From: Bacillota bacterium
Lineage (GTDB): Bacteria > Bacillota > Bacilli > Alicyclobacillales > Alicyclobacillaceae
NCBI GenBank assembly: GCA_021820805.1
Contig: JAKADF010000189.1
Span: 1-6,790, forward strand
Direction: 5' to 3'
DNA length: 6,790 nucleotides
Positions within the stretch are counted from its first letter, which is position 1, and each line of letters opens with the position of its first letter. The translations under genes were made by a program, and so were the position numbers. Shown here piece by piece: positions 1 to 6,354 of the stretch. The notes beneath the pieces are model-generated. The model saw nothing but the letters and a program-made list of their open reading frames with translations, did no database searches and had not been told where the DNA came from.

Positions 1-114
1 TCCGATCTACTTCGTATATATGTGGTAGTACGCTCTAAAGAACATGTTTAATATACCCGAAATTTATAGGATCGGTAGTATACGATCGAGTTGTACTGAA
101 ACCCTATTGAAGAT

Positions 115-140
115 TATAGAAGAATAGTTCAGGATATAAT
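115..140 (+). promoter_or_regulatory. possible promoter (-10 box) of the truncated plus-strand gene
   Basis: A perfect TATAAT lies at 135-140, about 40 bases before the ATG at 182, which would leave a short leader of roughly 35 bases. An alternative weaker pair is TTGTAC at 91-96 and TATAGA at 115-120 with an 18-base spacer. Neither has a good -35 box, since nothing resembling TTGACA sits 16-18 bases before TATAAT. This is a weak call based on position and the -10 match only. Confidence 0.25.
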
Positions 141-166
141 TGTCTGAATAAACAGGGATTATGTTG

Positions 167-173
167 AAGGGAG
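167..173 (+). promoter_or_regulatory. strong ribosome binding site of the truncated plus-strand gene
   Basis: AAGGGAG at 167-173 is a near-ideal Shine-Dalgarno sequence and sits 8 bases before the ATG at 182-184. This site is the main reason to believe that a real gene began here before the IS element arrived. Confidence 0.5.
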
Positions 174-181
174 AAAAATAA

Positions 182-253
182 ATGAAGAATGAGCAGCAAA
201 ATGGCTCAAAATGCGAGCAATTTACGGTAAGCGACAAATCATGCACACCTTGA
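182..253 (+). pseudogene. 5' remnant of a small gene cut by the IS66 element
   Basis: Reading starts at ATG 182 and gives 15 host-derived codons, MKNEQQNGSKCEQFT, up to the last base before the IS at 226. It then runs 8 codons into the left inverted repeat and stops at TGA 251-253. The peptide is polar and not recognised. The start is supported by a well-placed AAGGGAG site. Base 226 completes a codon, and joining 226 directly to 2741 would add VARANDIF and then a TAA stop, giving a 23-residue peptide. However, the missing target duplication means flanking bases may have been lost, so the original length is unknown. It could be a short regulatory or sporulation-type peptide, or simply the start of a larger gene whose rest was deleted. 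Function cannot be assigned, and a chance ORF remains possible. Confidence 0.4.
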
Positions 254-256
254 ACT
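227..256 (+). repeat. IS66 left terminal inverted repeat
   Basis: This 30-base end starts GTAAGCGACAAATCATGCAC and agrees with the reverse complement of the right end at 22 of 30 positions. The best runs are the outer seven bases (one mismatch), CAAAT, and CACCT. It is the end beyond tnpC, 68 bases past the tnpC stop codon. Confidence 0.85.
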
Positions 257-284
257 TTGACTGAATCTTAAAAGATAATTGCAC

Positions 285-316
285 ATAAATAAACCCCGCT
301 AGTTACCTAACGAGGT
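285..316 (-). terminator. rho-independent terminator after tnpC
   Basis: On the minus strand, ACCTCGTTAG and CTAGCGGGGT form a 10-bp stem closed by the tetraloop GTAA, followed by TTTATTTAT. Two of the ten pairs are G-T wobbles. On the plus strand those become C-A mismatches, so the hairpin is stable only in the minus-strand transcript, in the direction of the tnp genes. It begins just 9 bases past the tnpC stop, inside the IS, and would keep tnp transcription from running into the flanking DNA. Confidence 0.75.
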
Positions 317-324
317 CTATTGTT

Positions 325-1890
325 TTATTGTTTTTTCTTTCTGCGTTTGTGTATCTGCTCTGGCAAATGTTCTGACCATGGGAGTAGATTGCCCAGGGCT
401 TCAGGATTGTCTAGATCGGTATTTGGCATTTGCTTAAATAGATATTCTAAATACAGATATGGGTCTAGTTCGTTTTCTTTTGCTGTTTCTACTAAGCTGT
501 ATGTAATCGCACTTGCCCTAGCGCCCTGCGGCGTGTTAGAGAATAGAAAATTTTTACGGCCAATTACAAATGGTTTAATAGAGCGTTCACTTTTACTGTT
601 ATCAATTTCTAGATTCCCATCTTCTAAGAACACGATTAGCTTGCTCCACTGGTTCAAACAATATGTTACTGCCTTACCCAACAGGCCTTGAGGAGATACC
701 TTCCCATTTTGTTCTTGAAGCCACGCCAAAAAGGCGTCCAGAACTTTACGGCTATGCTTCTGCCGCTCGTCATAGCGTTTTTTTGGATCAGCATCTTTTA
801 ACCAACGCTCTATACGGAAAAGCTCGTTGCAATACTCAAGTCCGGTTCTGGCAGCCGTTGGCTTCTTCCGATCTTCAGTTGGCAACGATTTGAGCGCTTC
901 GTCAAATTTACGTCTTGCGTGCGCAAAACATCCGACAAGTTTAACGTCTTCCACATCGTGGTATCCGCTGTATCCGTCCACATGCAAGTAACCTTTAAAT
1001 CCTTGTAGAAATTTCTTCGGGTGCTCCTTTTCGCGAGTTTCTTGGTATTCATACAACACAACTGGTGGTCCATCTCGTCCGCTTCGATATAACCACATGT
1101 ACGACTTCGAGCTCGCTTTGCGTCCTGGTTCATGCAAAACTTGCAAAGACGATTCATCAGCGTGCAAATACTTTCGAGTGAGCAATTCTTCGTGAAGCCG
1201 ATTAAATATGGGTCTAAGCCAGTTATTAGCTCCCTGGATAACCCAGTTTGCCATTGTCTGCCGAGATAAAGTTAACCCCTGACGGGCAAATTGCTGTTCT
1301 TGGCGATACAGCGGTAGTCCTTCTACATACTTCTTGCCCATAATACATGCAACCATAGATGGTGAAGCAAGGCTGCCCGGAAATGCAGGCTTTGGCATTG
1401 GGGCTTTTACAATTGGAGTTTTTATTTCATTCTTTTCACATGGGCGACACGCATAAATGTATTGCACATGCTCAACGACAATCGTCTGTGCTGGTATATG
1501 TTTCAGTTCACGGCGAACCTCTGTGCTCATCTCGTGCATGAGATTGCCACAGCACTTGCAAATTCGTTCTTCCTCCGGCAAGCGGTATTCGATTCTCTCA
1601 ACGGGTAAATCTTCGAGCATAGCCTTCCGCTGACCCGGCTGCTTCTTGCGCCGTTCATAAGTAACGGTCTCGATTGTTGGCTCTTCAGCATCAGGCTTTG
1701 CTTCTGCCTCTGCCTCGTTAAATAAATTAAGGCGCATTTGGTCCTCATCCGAACGTTCACTGGATGAACCAAACCGTTTATGACGGGCTAGGCGAAGCTC
1801 ATCCATAAGCAGCTTCACTTGCTGTCTGAGGTCCGCATTTTCCTGGCGCAGAGATTCAATTTCATTCGTAACTGCAGCTGTGTTTTCCAT
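325..1890 (-). CDS. tnpC: IS66 family transposase TnpC
   Basis: This is the DDE transposase that cuts and joins the IS ends. From ATG 1890 it has 521 residues, full length for the family. Visible in order are an N-terminal leucine-rich coiled coil (about residues 8-38), the [10 protein letters not shown] segment typical of IS66, a zinc-binding module with two CxxC pairs (C111/C114 and C148/C151), and the catalytic core with D245 in HADES, D305 in VDGYSGY and E435 in [10 protein letters not shown]. The C-terminal IS66 signature [20 protein letters not shown] and a basic tail KRRKKKQ follow. All three acidic catalytic residues are present, so the enzyme looks intact. The start is uncertain: an in-frame TTG at 1908 would add six residues and has AAGGA 12 bases before it. 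ATG 1890 has a weak GAAG site 9 bases before it and gives a more natural N-terminus. It lies 79 bases after tnpB in the same transcription unit. Confidence 0.95.
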   Translation of the reverse strand: MENTAAVTNEIESLRQENADLRQQVKLLMDELRLARHKRFGSSSERSDEDQMRLNLFNEAEAEAKPDAEEPTIETVTYERRKKQPGQRKAMLEDLPVERIEYRLPEEERICKCCGNLMHEMSTEVRRELKHIPAQTIVVEHVQYIYACRPCEKNEIKTPIVKAPMPKPAFPGSLASPSMVACIMGKKYVEGLPLYRQEQQFARQGLTLSRQTMANWVIQGANNWLRPIFNRLHEELLTRKYLHADESSLQVLHEPGRKASSKSYMWLYRSGRDGPPVVLYEYQETREKEHPKKFLQGFKGYLHVDGYSGYHDVEDVKLVGCFAHARRKFDEALKSLPTEDRKKPTAARTGLEYCNELFRIERWLKDADPKKRYDERQKHSRKVLDAFLAWLQEQNGKVSPQGLLGKAVTYCLNQWSKLIVFLEDGNLEIDNSKSERSIKPFVIGRKNFLFSNTPQGARASAITYSLVETAKENELDPYLYLEYLFKQMPNTDLDNPEALGNLLPWSEHLPEQIHKRRKKKQ

Positions 1891-1969
1891 GTAAATATAC
1901 TTCGACAAATAGTCTTAAAATCCTTGCCATTACAATGTTTTATGCAAAATTTTTGCACTATTCAATCCC

Positions 1970-2329
1970 TTAAATTACCCTTTGTGCTGCAACCTCAGGA
2001 TGGGCTTTTTTCTGGTTTAGTGACAGCCCATCTAATAACCAGTTTAACTCTCGGCGTGTGATAACGATTGTCTTGCTTGTCTCTGAATTTGGCCATTCAA
2101 ATCGTCCTCGTTCTAGACGACGATAATATAGCCAGAAACCATTATGCAACCAATGCAAGATCTTCAGTTTATTTCGCTGACGGTTGCAGAAGACAAACCA
2201 GCATGGAGAAAATGGGTCCAGTTGAAAGGATACCTGCACCAAAGCCGCCAATCCGTCAATCGACTTCCGCATATCTGTACTGCCTGTTGCAAGATAGACG
2301 CGTTGGTCCGTGCCCAAATCGGCTAGCAT
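1970..2329 (-). CDS. tnpB: IS66 family accessory protein TnpB (IS66 Orf2-like)
   Basis: This 119-residue protein is the second IS66 gene product, an accessory factor needed for efficient transposition in studied members; its exact activity is not settled. It is recognised by VYLATGSTDMRKSIDGLA (residues 11-28), FCNRQRNKLKILHW (47-60) and GFWLYYRRLERGRFEWP (64-80), the most conserved blocks of the family, and its length is usual. It is not related to the IS200/IS605 TnpB nucleases despite the shared name. Its ATG overlaps the end of tnpA by 7 bases (ATGCTAG, where TAG is the tnpA stop). No clear ribosome binding site precedes it, so translation is probably coupled to tnpA. Confidence 0.95.
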   Translation of the reverse strand: MLADLGTDQRVYLATGSTDMRKSIDGLAALVQVSFQLDPFSPCWFVFCNRQRNKLKILHWLHNGFWLYYRRLERGRFEWPNSETSKTIVITRRELNWLLDGLSLNQKKAHPEVAAQRVI

Positions 2330-2658
2330 AGGGATTTCAGTGTCTGAACCAGGCTCAGCAGCAGCTGTTCATTGTAGCCCGGACGAACTTCAATAGCGAA
2401 ATTGCTGACGTGGACCAGCAGTGGCGAATCCCCGGTAGGTGTTGGTTCTTTATTAACCTGCAAAGGGACAAAATTTACGGAGGGTTTTACCGATGGGGTT
2501 GTTGAGGTATCCCGGAACCGGCGTACCCAATACCACAATTGGTGTTCCTTAATTTCATGGGCAGTGCACCATTTTGCGCCGCTTTGTCCACTGTCAAGAA
2601 AAGCATCTACCCGTTTACGCCAAATCTGTCGTAACTCATCTAATTTTGCTTGCGTCAT
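2323..2658 (-). CDS. tnpA: IS66 family accessory protein TnpA
   Basis: This first gene of the IS encodes 111 residues. The N-terminal half carries the helix-turn-helix-like pattern of IS66 TnpA proteins, with IWRKRVDAFLDSGQSGAKWC (residues 12-31) followed by EHQLWYWVRRFRD (38-50), and probably binds DNA. The C-terminal half is less conserved and ends with a VSNFAIEVRPGYNEQLLLSLVQTL segment, which matches the 'i.i..g.d...L..ll..L' ending common to the family. The start ATG 2656-2658 is well supported by GGGAGGG at 2666-2672, 7 bases upstream. The stop codon lies inside the tnpB start. No convincing promoter was found between the gene and the IS right end. Confidence 0.92.
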   Translation of the reverse strand: MTQAKLDELRQIWRKRVDAFLDSGQSGAKWCTAHEIKEHQLWYWVRRFRDTSTTPSVKPSVNFVPLQVNKEPTPTGDSPLLVHVSNFAIEVRPGYNEQLLLSLVQTLKSLC

Positions 2659-2665
2659 GACCGTT

Positions 2666-2672
2666 CCCTCCC
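2666..2672 (-). promoter_or_regulatory. ribosome binding site of tnpA
   Basis: GGGAGGG on the minus strand lies 7 bases before the tnpA ATG. It is the only strong ribosome binding site in the element, which fits tnpA being the entry point for translation with tnpB coupled to it. Confidence 0.7.
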
Positions 2673-2710
2673 GAAATATTCTAGCTACATTCTTTCAGGA
2701 AGATTGATCT

Positions 2711-2740
2711 ACTTCTAGGTGCGAACTATTTGACGCTCAC
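2711..2740 (-). repeat. IS66 right terminal inverted repeat
   Basis: Read inward on the minus strand this end starts GTGAGCGTCAAATAGTTCGC and pairs with the left end at 22 of 30 positions. It lies 52 bases before tnpA and directly abuts the palindrome at 2742-2753. Confidence 0.85.
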
Positions 2741-3171
2741 GTTGCACGTGCAAATGATATTTTCTAAATTACTTATCTTACTTTTATCAACGTATTACCA
2801 AGAAATACTTGGAAAATTGATTCAAATAGTATTCTAGTAGGAAGTGTGTAGGAGTTGAAATCGATTCATAATCATCCACGAAAGAAAAAAAGAAATACGA
2901 GAACGAAGTATGTTAGCCTAATCAGAAACTAAATATATCATTTCAATATTTTAGAGCGGATTATTTACCTAGGGCAGTACCATCTGCAAGATTAGTTCCG
3001 CACCGCGCTGCAGCCATAGGATTTACCGAACAAAACGTGGCTTACAGCTTTACTGATTCTACAGGAATTTGGACTGTCTACAGGACACATTAATATGGAT
3101 GACATAATCATCAACGACTAGAACTACATAGGATAGGTACTCCTCAATTCAAACCCGATATCATGTATGAC
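2741..3171. other. gene-free gap between the IS element and asnB
   Basis: This 431-base stretch has frequent stops in all frames and no ORF with a plausible start and ribosome binding site. It begins with a perfect 12-bp palindrome next to the IS end. A purine-rich run at about 2880-2910 can be read as a short basic peptide, but without a proper start. It lies downstream of asnB, and I looked there for a terminator on the minus strand; none with a GC-rich stem and T-run is visible. Confidence 0.6.
2742..2753. repeat. perfect 12-bp palindrome at the IS boundary
   Basis: TTGCACGTGCAA is its own reverse complement and starts one base outside the right IS end. It could be a dimeric repressor site, or a structure favoured as an insertion target. 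Palindromes this long occur by chance about once or twice in a window of this size, so only its position makes it notable. Confidence 0.5.
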
Positions 3172-5160
3172 TTACAAGTTTCCCAAGGCCTCTAATGGTC
3201 TAGGTTCCATTCTATAAATTGGCGTGTCAATCGTAACGGACCTAACAGAAGTAGAATGCACCTGATTTAACCATATTTCATAGCAAAGTAAGGTCCATAA
3301 TAAGCGAGCAGATCGTTTTCTCTCTTTTAGTGGTGAATTAAAAAGCGCTTCTATTTCTCTTTGTTCATAAATTCCTTTGGTGTTTGCATTTGGACTAAGT
3401 AAAGTAGTAATAGCAAATTCCTTCCATTCGTTGAACATCCAGGCGGTGAGTGGTACAGGAAAACCAGCCTTTTTTCGACTCAATACTTCTTTCGGTACGA
3501 CATCTGAGAGAGCATTACGAACAATCCACTTACCCGTTTTTCTATGTAACTTGTCATGTTTATCCATTTCTAGAGCATACTCAACGATTTGGCGATCCAA
3601 AAAAGGTACGCGAAGTTCAATCGAATGAGCCATTGAAATTTTATCTGACTTTGCAAGGGTATTTTCAGGCAACCAAGTAAGGATGTCAAAAAGTGTCATC
3701 TGATGCAACGTACTGTTATTCCCTCCGTTCGTGGTAGGCCTTAAAACTTCTTGAACATATGCCCACAACTCATCCACTTTTGGTTCATGTACGTCAGTCA
3801 ATATCCTCTTTAATTCATATTCCTGAAAGGTTCCCCCAACACCCTGGTACCACTTTGCCACAGGTAATAATGATTTTCGTAAGACACCGGCACCCGGTAG
3901 CCCAAGTTTATGTACAAGCTGTAAAGCTGTTCTTCTCAGAGATTCTGGAACTTTTTTTAGCGCGTCAATCCAGTACACCTGTTGATATACTGAATATCCA
4001 TTAAATAACTCATCTAATCCTTCTCCACTAAAAAGTACCTTGATACCTGATTTATAAGCCAACCTACAAGCAAACCATAACGGTATAGCCGTTGGATCCG
4101 CTATGGGTTCATCCAAATCCGAAATAATTTTCGGTAAATGAAAAAGTACTTGCTCCGGTGTGTAGACACCACTAATGTGCTTTGCACCAAAGTGTTCAGC
4201 AACACCTGCAGCGTTCTCAATCTCGTTATACTCACTTAGGTTTGTAATTTCACGTGGCGGCGTAAAGGAGACGGTAAAAGTATCCGGTACAGTACCGAAA
4301 AGATTGTGATGCATTGCTAGTAATGCGGATGAATCAAGACCTCCGCTTAGCAAGATACCTGATTTTACATACGTTGCTTCCTGACCCAAGACTGCATCAT
4401 ACAAATACTGCTTAAGTTGCTTTGCCTTTTTCTTAAACGGCATCTTTGCTTTTATCAATTTATTTTTATCCGTCGCAGACCAATAAAAGTGATGAATCGG
4501 TTGGCGATCAGGACTATATACAGCACATTCTGCCGGTTGCAGCTTTCGAATTCCAGTAACAATTGTTTTGTTACCTGGTACAAACCGAAACATATGGTAT
4601 TCAGTAAACGCAGCATCATCAATTTCGGCGTTGACACCTGGATGAACCAGCAAAGTTCTAAGCTCCGACGCAAATAGGAATCCCTTTTTTGTCTCCGTAT
4701 AGTAGAGCGGCTTAACACCAAAACGATCTCGTGCCACAAATAACTTTTCCCTCGCGCTATCCCAAATCGCAAATGCAAAAATACCCTCCAAATGTTTAAC
4801 GCAATCTTCTCCATACTGCTCATACAAATGCACAATTACTTCAACATCGGAAGACGTAGAGAATACATGCCCGTGCGATTCTAACTTAATATGTAGCTCA
4901 TGATAATTGTAAATTTCACCGTTACAAACGACTGCAATCGAATGATCCTCATTCCATATAGGTTGCACGCCTGATTCGCCGCCAACAATCGACAGACGAG
5001 CCATGCCAATTCCGATGCCGTTTTCTAAAAAAAATCCACTAGAATTTGGGCCACGGTGTTTGAGTGTATTCACCATTGCATTTAACGCTTCTTTTAAATC
5101 CTCCTGTTCGCCCTGTTCCACAAGAGGCCGTTTTCGTACAATTGCCGCAATCCCGCACAT
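3172..5160 (-). CDS. asnB: asparagine synthetase B (glutamine-hydrolysing)
   Basis: This cytoplasmic enzyme makes asparagine from aspartate, glutamine and ATP, releasing glutamate, AMP and pyrophosphate. The N-terminal glutaminase domain (about residues 2-215) has the nucleophile Cys2 directly after Met1, R55 in MARLSIV, NGEIYNY (80-86) and D105 in TSSDVE. The synthetase domain (about 245-632) has the ATP-pyrophosphatase loop SGGLDSS (272-278), FSGEGLDELFNGY (377-389), the segment LPENTLAKSDKISMAHSIEL (497-516), and KAGFPVP (564-570). All key residues are present, so it should be active with glutamine. The start is fixed by Cys2 and by GGAGT 7 bases upstream. At 662 residues it is longer than E. 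coli AsnB (554) and somewhat longer than Bacillus AsnB (about 630). About 30 residues after the usual end have no recognised domain. It appears to be transcribed alone. A sporulation-linked AsnO-type role or a specialised amidotransferase role cannot be excluded from sequence alone. Confidence 0.95.
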   Translation of the reverse strand: MCGIAAIVRKRPLVEQGEQEDLKEALNAMVNTLKHRGPNSSGFFLENGIGIGMARLSIVGGESGVQPIWNEDHSIAVVCNGEIYNYHELHIKLESHGHVFSTSSDVEVIVHLYEQYGEDCVKHLEGIFAFAIWDSAREKLFVARDRFGVKPLYYTETKKGFLFASELRTLLVHPGVNAEIDDAAFTEYHMFRFVPGNKTIVTGIRKLQPAECAVYSPDRQPIHHFYWSATDKNKLIKAKMPFKKKAKQLKQYLYDAVLGQEATYVKSGILLSGGLDSSALLAMHHNLFGTVPDTFTVSFTPPREITNLSEYNEIENAAGVAEHFGAKHISGVYTPEQVLFHLPKIISDLDEPIADPTAIPLWFACRLAYKSGIKVLFSGEGLDELFNGYSVYQQVYWIDALKKVPESLRRTALQLVHKLGLPGAGVLRKSLLPVAKWYQGVGGTFQEYELKRILTDVHEPKVDELWAYVQEVLRPTTNGGNNSTLHQMTLFDILTWLPENTLAKSDKISMAHSIELRVPFLDRQIVEYALEMDKHDKLHRKTGKWIVRNALSDVVPKEVLSRKKAGFPVPLTAWMFNEWKEFAITTLLSPNANTKGIYEQREIEALFNSPLKERKRSARLLWTLLCYEIWLNQVHSTSVRSVTIDTPIYRMEPRPLEALGNL

Positions 5161-5167
5161 AGCATTT

Positions 5168-5172
5168 ACTCC
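5168..5172 (-). promoter_or_regulatory. ribosome binding site of asnB
   Basis: GGAGT on the minus strand, 7 bases before the ATG, gives a good Shine-Dalgarno match. It supports the start that places the catalytic cysteine at position 2. Confidence 0.65.
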
Positions 5173-5212
5173 GATCTAAAAGCACATTTTCATATTCTAC
5201 ACATTCAGTTAT

Positions 5213-5241
5213 TTCCTAGATTTCTAAACTAGTAACGTCAA
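5213..5241 (-). promoter_or_regulatory. candidate sigma-A-type promoter of asnB
   Basis: On the minus strand TTGACG (5236-5241, five of six bases of the -35 consensus) is followed after 17 bases by TAGGAA (5213-5218, a weak -10). This would start transcription about 45 bases before the asnB ATG. A better -10 match, TAGAAT at 5194-5199, has no good -35 at the right distance. No T-box, attenuator hairpin or riboswitch is visible in the short leader. Confidence 0.35.
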
Positions 5242-5973
5242 TATGCAATAAGGACAGCACACAACCGTACACGCTTCAAGGTGGACAGCAAGCATAATAC
5301 ATATAGTGAATACTATCGAGGTATTATGAAGGAGATGAGTCAGCGAATTGAAAGCGATTCATCCCACATACTCATCCGACCGCTAATAAGCCCGCTGTTT
5401 CGAGAGCAACCAGACTCTCTGTTTTACTCTCAAGCCGTTGCCTGTCACATATTTCCGTACCTGAGTTCTCACAAGCTATGGCATACTGTCATTTGAGACT
5501 ATACGCTCTGTACCTTTTCTTCCTCTCGCAAAGAGAACTTACTTAATCTACGACAACCCTCCTGCCCAAGAATCGGTTCGACGATCACCTTGCGCCTAGC
5601 GTAAACCATCCTTTCTTCGATGCACAAAATAGCGCTTCCGGCAGAATCAGTGCAGCGGTGTTTCGAGTTTTCTAATAGTTGAACGGGTCACACAATGCCG
5701 ACTGTTCGTTCTTATTGCTATCAACGTAGCCGCTAACAAAAGTCTTGTTACAGACTTCGACAGTAATCCTAAAACTCACTATGAATATAATTGGGCGGAA
5801 TACTCGGACACGTTCTTGCAGAGGGAACAATCCAACATATTTTACCAAAAATTAATTATTATCACAAACTTCCCAAGTCCAATCCATAACATGCTTATAT
5901 GAATTCTTCTAGCACTTCGTGAGCATTCGGGGATCCTTCTGACCCAAATCTTAACGTGTTATTCACTCACTTT

Positions 5974-5993
5974 ATGGCGTCCACCCACGCCAT
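5974..5993. repeat. short GC-containing hairpin downstream of the acidic ORF
   Basis: ATGGCGT (5974-5980) and ACGCCAT (5987-5993) form a perfect 7-bp stem around a 6-base loop. It lies 43 bases beyond the stop of the small ORF. Neither strand has a T-run directly after the stem, so it is not a standard intrinsic terminator. Confidence 0.4.
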
Positions 5994-6041
5994 TTAAAAA
6001 AGCTGTAACTATTATTTGAGTAAAGCTATAATTTTTTAAAT
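5992..6041 (-). terminator. possible AT-rich terminator-like inverted repeat at the end of the acidic ORF
   Basis: ATTTAAAAAA (5992-6001) and TTTTTTAAAT (6032-6041) are perfect 10-bp complementary arms around a 30-base loop that itself has AGCT at both ends (6001-6004 region and 6023-6026). On the minus strand an inner AGCT...AGCT pairing runs into T6, the layout of a weak terminator for the small gene. The outer arms consist of A and T only and the GC content is poor, so this is a tentative call. The gene's TAA stop lies within the right arm. Confidence 0.3.
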
Positions 6042-6320
6042 CAAACCAAGCTTGGCTAATGTCCTCGTGACGACTTCCATTACAGTTTCTCTTGCTTCGT
6101 CTTCTCGCTTACAACACGTACTGATCATGTCTACAGCATCCTCTGACCATTCATATGGATTATTTCCATGAAAGTCTTCTTCTATAAAGCAATCTTGTGC
6201 TACTTCATCTCCTACTTCCACTGCCCATGCGTGTCCTACCTCTCGCGCAGTTTCCTCAAAATAAAGAATTTCCTTATCCGGGAGTGTATCTAGCCAATCC
6301 TCAAAATCCATTTTTAACAT
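6036..6320 (-). CDS. small acidic protein of unknown function (94 aa)
   Basis: I do not recognise this protein. It is strongly acidic: about 25 Asp/Glu against 8 Lys/Arg in 94 residues. It has no signal peptide or membrane segment, so it should be soluble and cytoplasmic. It contains three cysteines, including an adjacent pair in STCCKRED (residues 68-75), and a probably helical C-terminus (REDEARETVMEVVTRTLAKL). Codon-like composition and a clean start-to-stop frame favour a real gene. The start at ATG 6318-6320 has only a weak GAAAG site 5 bases before it; a second in-frame ATG at 6309-6311 would remove three residues. It lies 195 bases after the histidine kinase gene on the same strand and is preceded by a 9-bp perfect inverted repeat that might regulate it. 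A DNA-mimic or partner-binding role is only a guess from charge. Confidence 0.7.
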   Translation of the reverse strand: MLKMDFEDWLDTLPDKEILYFEETAREVGHAWAVEVGDEVAQDCFIEEDFHGNNPYEWSEDAVDMISTCCKREDEARETVMEVVTRTLAKLGLI

Positions 6321-6354
6321 TTACTTTCAACCCATTCTTTAGTAAGACATTTTT

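Larger units (their letters stand above)
227..2740 (-). mobile_element. complete IS66-family insertion sequence (2514 bp)
   Basis: Both ends are defined by terminal inverted repeats starting GTAAGCG (left) and GTGAGCG (right, read inward), which match the GTAAGCG-type tips typical of IS66. Between them lie the three IS66 genes tnpA, tnpB and tnpC, all on the minus strand, all full length and without frameshifts or internal stops. The overall length of about 2.5 kb is normal for the family. IS66 elements usually create an 8-bp target duplication. Here the bases next to the ends are aatttacg (219-226) and gttgcacg (2741-2748), which do not match. The element could therefore be functional, but its present flanks do not look like a simple, recent insertion. 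It splits or truncates a small plus-strand gene at its left end. Confidence 0.95.
5161..6035. other. long gene-poor gap between asnB and the small acidic ORF
   Basis: About 875 bases hold no convincing gene. The left edge carries the asnB promoter and leader, and the right edge carries inverted repeats. A plus-strand frame at 5281-5496 (GTG start, 71 codons) has no ribosome binding site and no recognisable content. A stop-free plus-strand frame at 5633-5902 runs 89 codons without any credible start. No tRNA, rRNA, CRISPR or clear riboswitch pattern was seen. It may be a decayed gene region or long regulatory spacer. Confidence 0.55.

Noticed and set aside
64..246. Minus-strand ORF of 60 codons at the left edge
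   Set aside because: It crosses the IS boundary, has no ribosome binding site, and its cysteine/phenylalanine-rich composition looks like a chance reading of AT-rich DNA. The plus-strand reading with AAGGGAG is better supported.
320..691. Plus-strand ORF of 123 codons opposite tnpC
   Set aside because: It is the antisense shadow of the well-conserved tnpC coding sequence, with no ribosome binding site and no recognisable protein. The other ORFs opposite or out of frame with tnpA, tnpB, tnpC and asnB were rejected for the same reason.
2678..2683. TAGAAT as a -10 box for tnpA
   Set aside because: A transcript from it would start at about 2671, within the ribosome binding site (2666-2672), and there is no -35 box at the right distance.
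2855..2932. Short basic peptide frame (TTG start, 25 codons, with RKKKRNTRTK)
   Set aside because: The AGGAG directly touches the TTG with no spacing, so it is not a usable start. The lysine/arginine content simply reflects a purine-rich run.
2917..3093. Stop-free plus-strand frame of 58 codons without a start
   Set aside because: It has no ATG/GTG/TTG with a ribosome binding site near its beginning and no recognised motif. Frames this long are expected by chance in a gap of this size.
2852..5362. Near-identical 18-base words at 2852-2869 and 5345-5362 (GAGTTGAAATCGATTCAT and GAATTGAAAGCGATTCAT)
   Set aside because: They match at 16 of 18 positions on both sides of asnB, but a rough count of all possible pairs in 6.8 kb predicts about one such match by chance.
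5281..5496. Plus-strand ORF of 71 codons with GTG start
   Set aside because: No ribosome binding site precedes the GTG; the internal ATGs at 5326 and 5335 have poorly spaced sites; the protein has no recognisable feature.
5572..5582. GGTTCGA-like tRNA T-loop motif
   Set aside because: The flanking bases do not form a T-arm stem, and no acceptor, D-arm or anticodon arm can be built around it.
5633..5902. Stop-free plus-strand frame of 89 codons in the long gap
   Set aside because: It lacks any credible start codon. A rough estimate gives about one such frame by chance over six frames of this gap. A homology search could revive it as a decayed gene.
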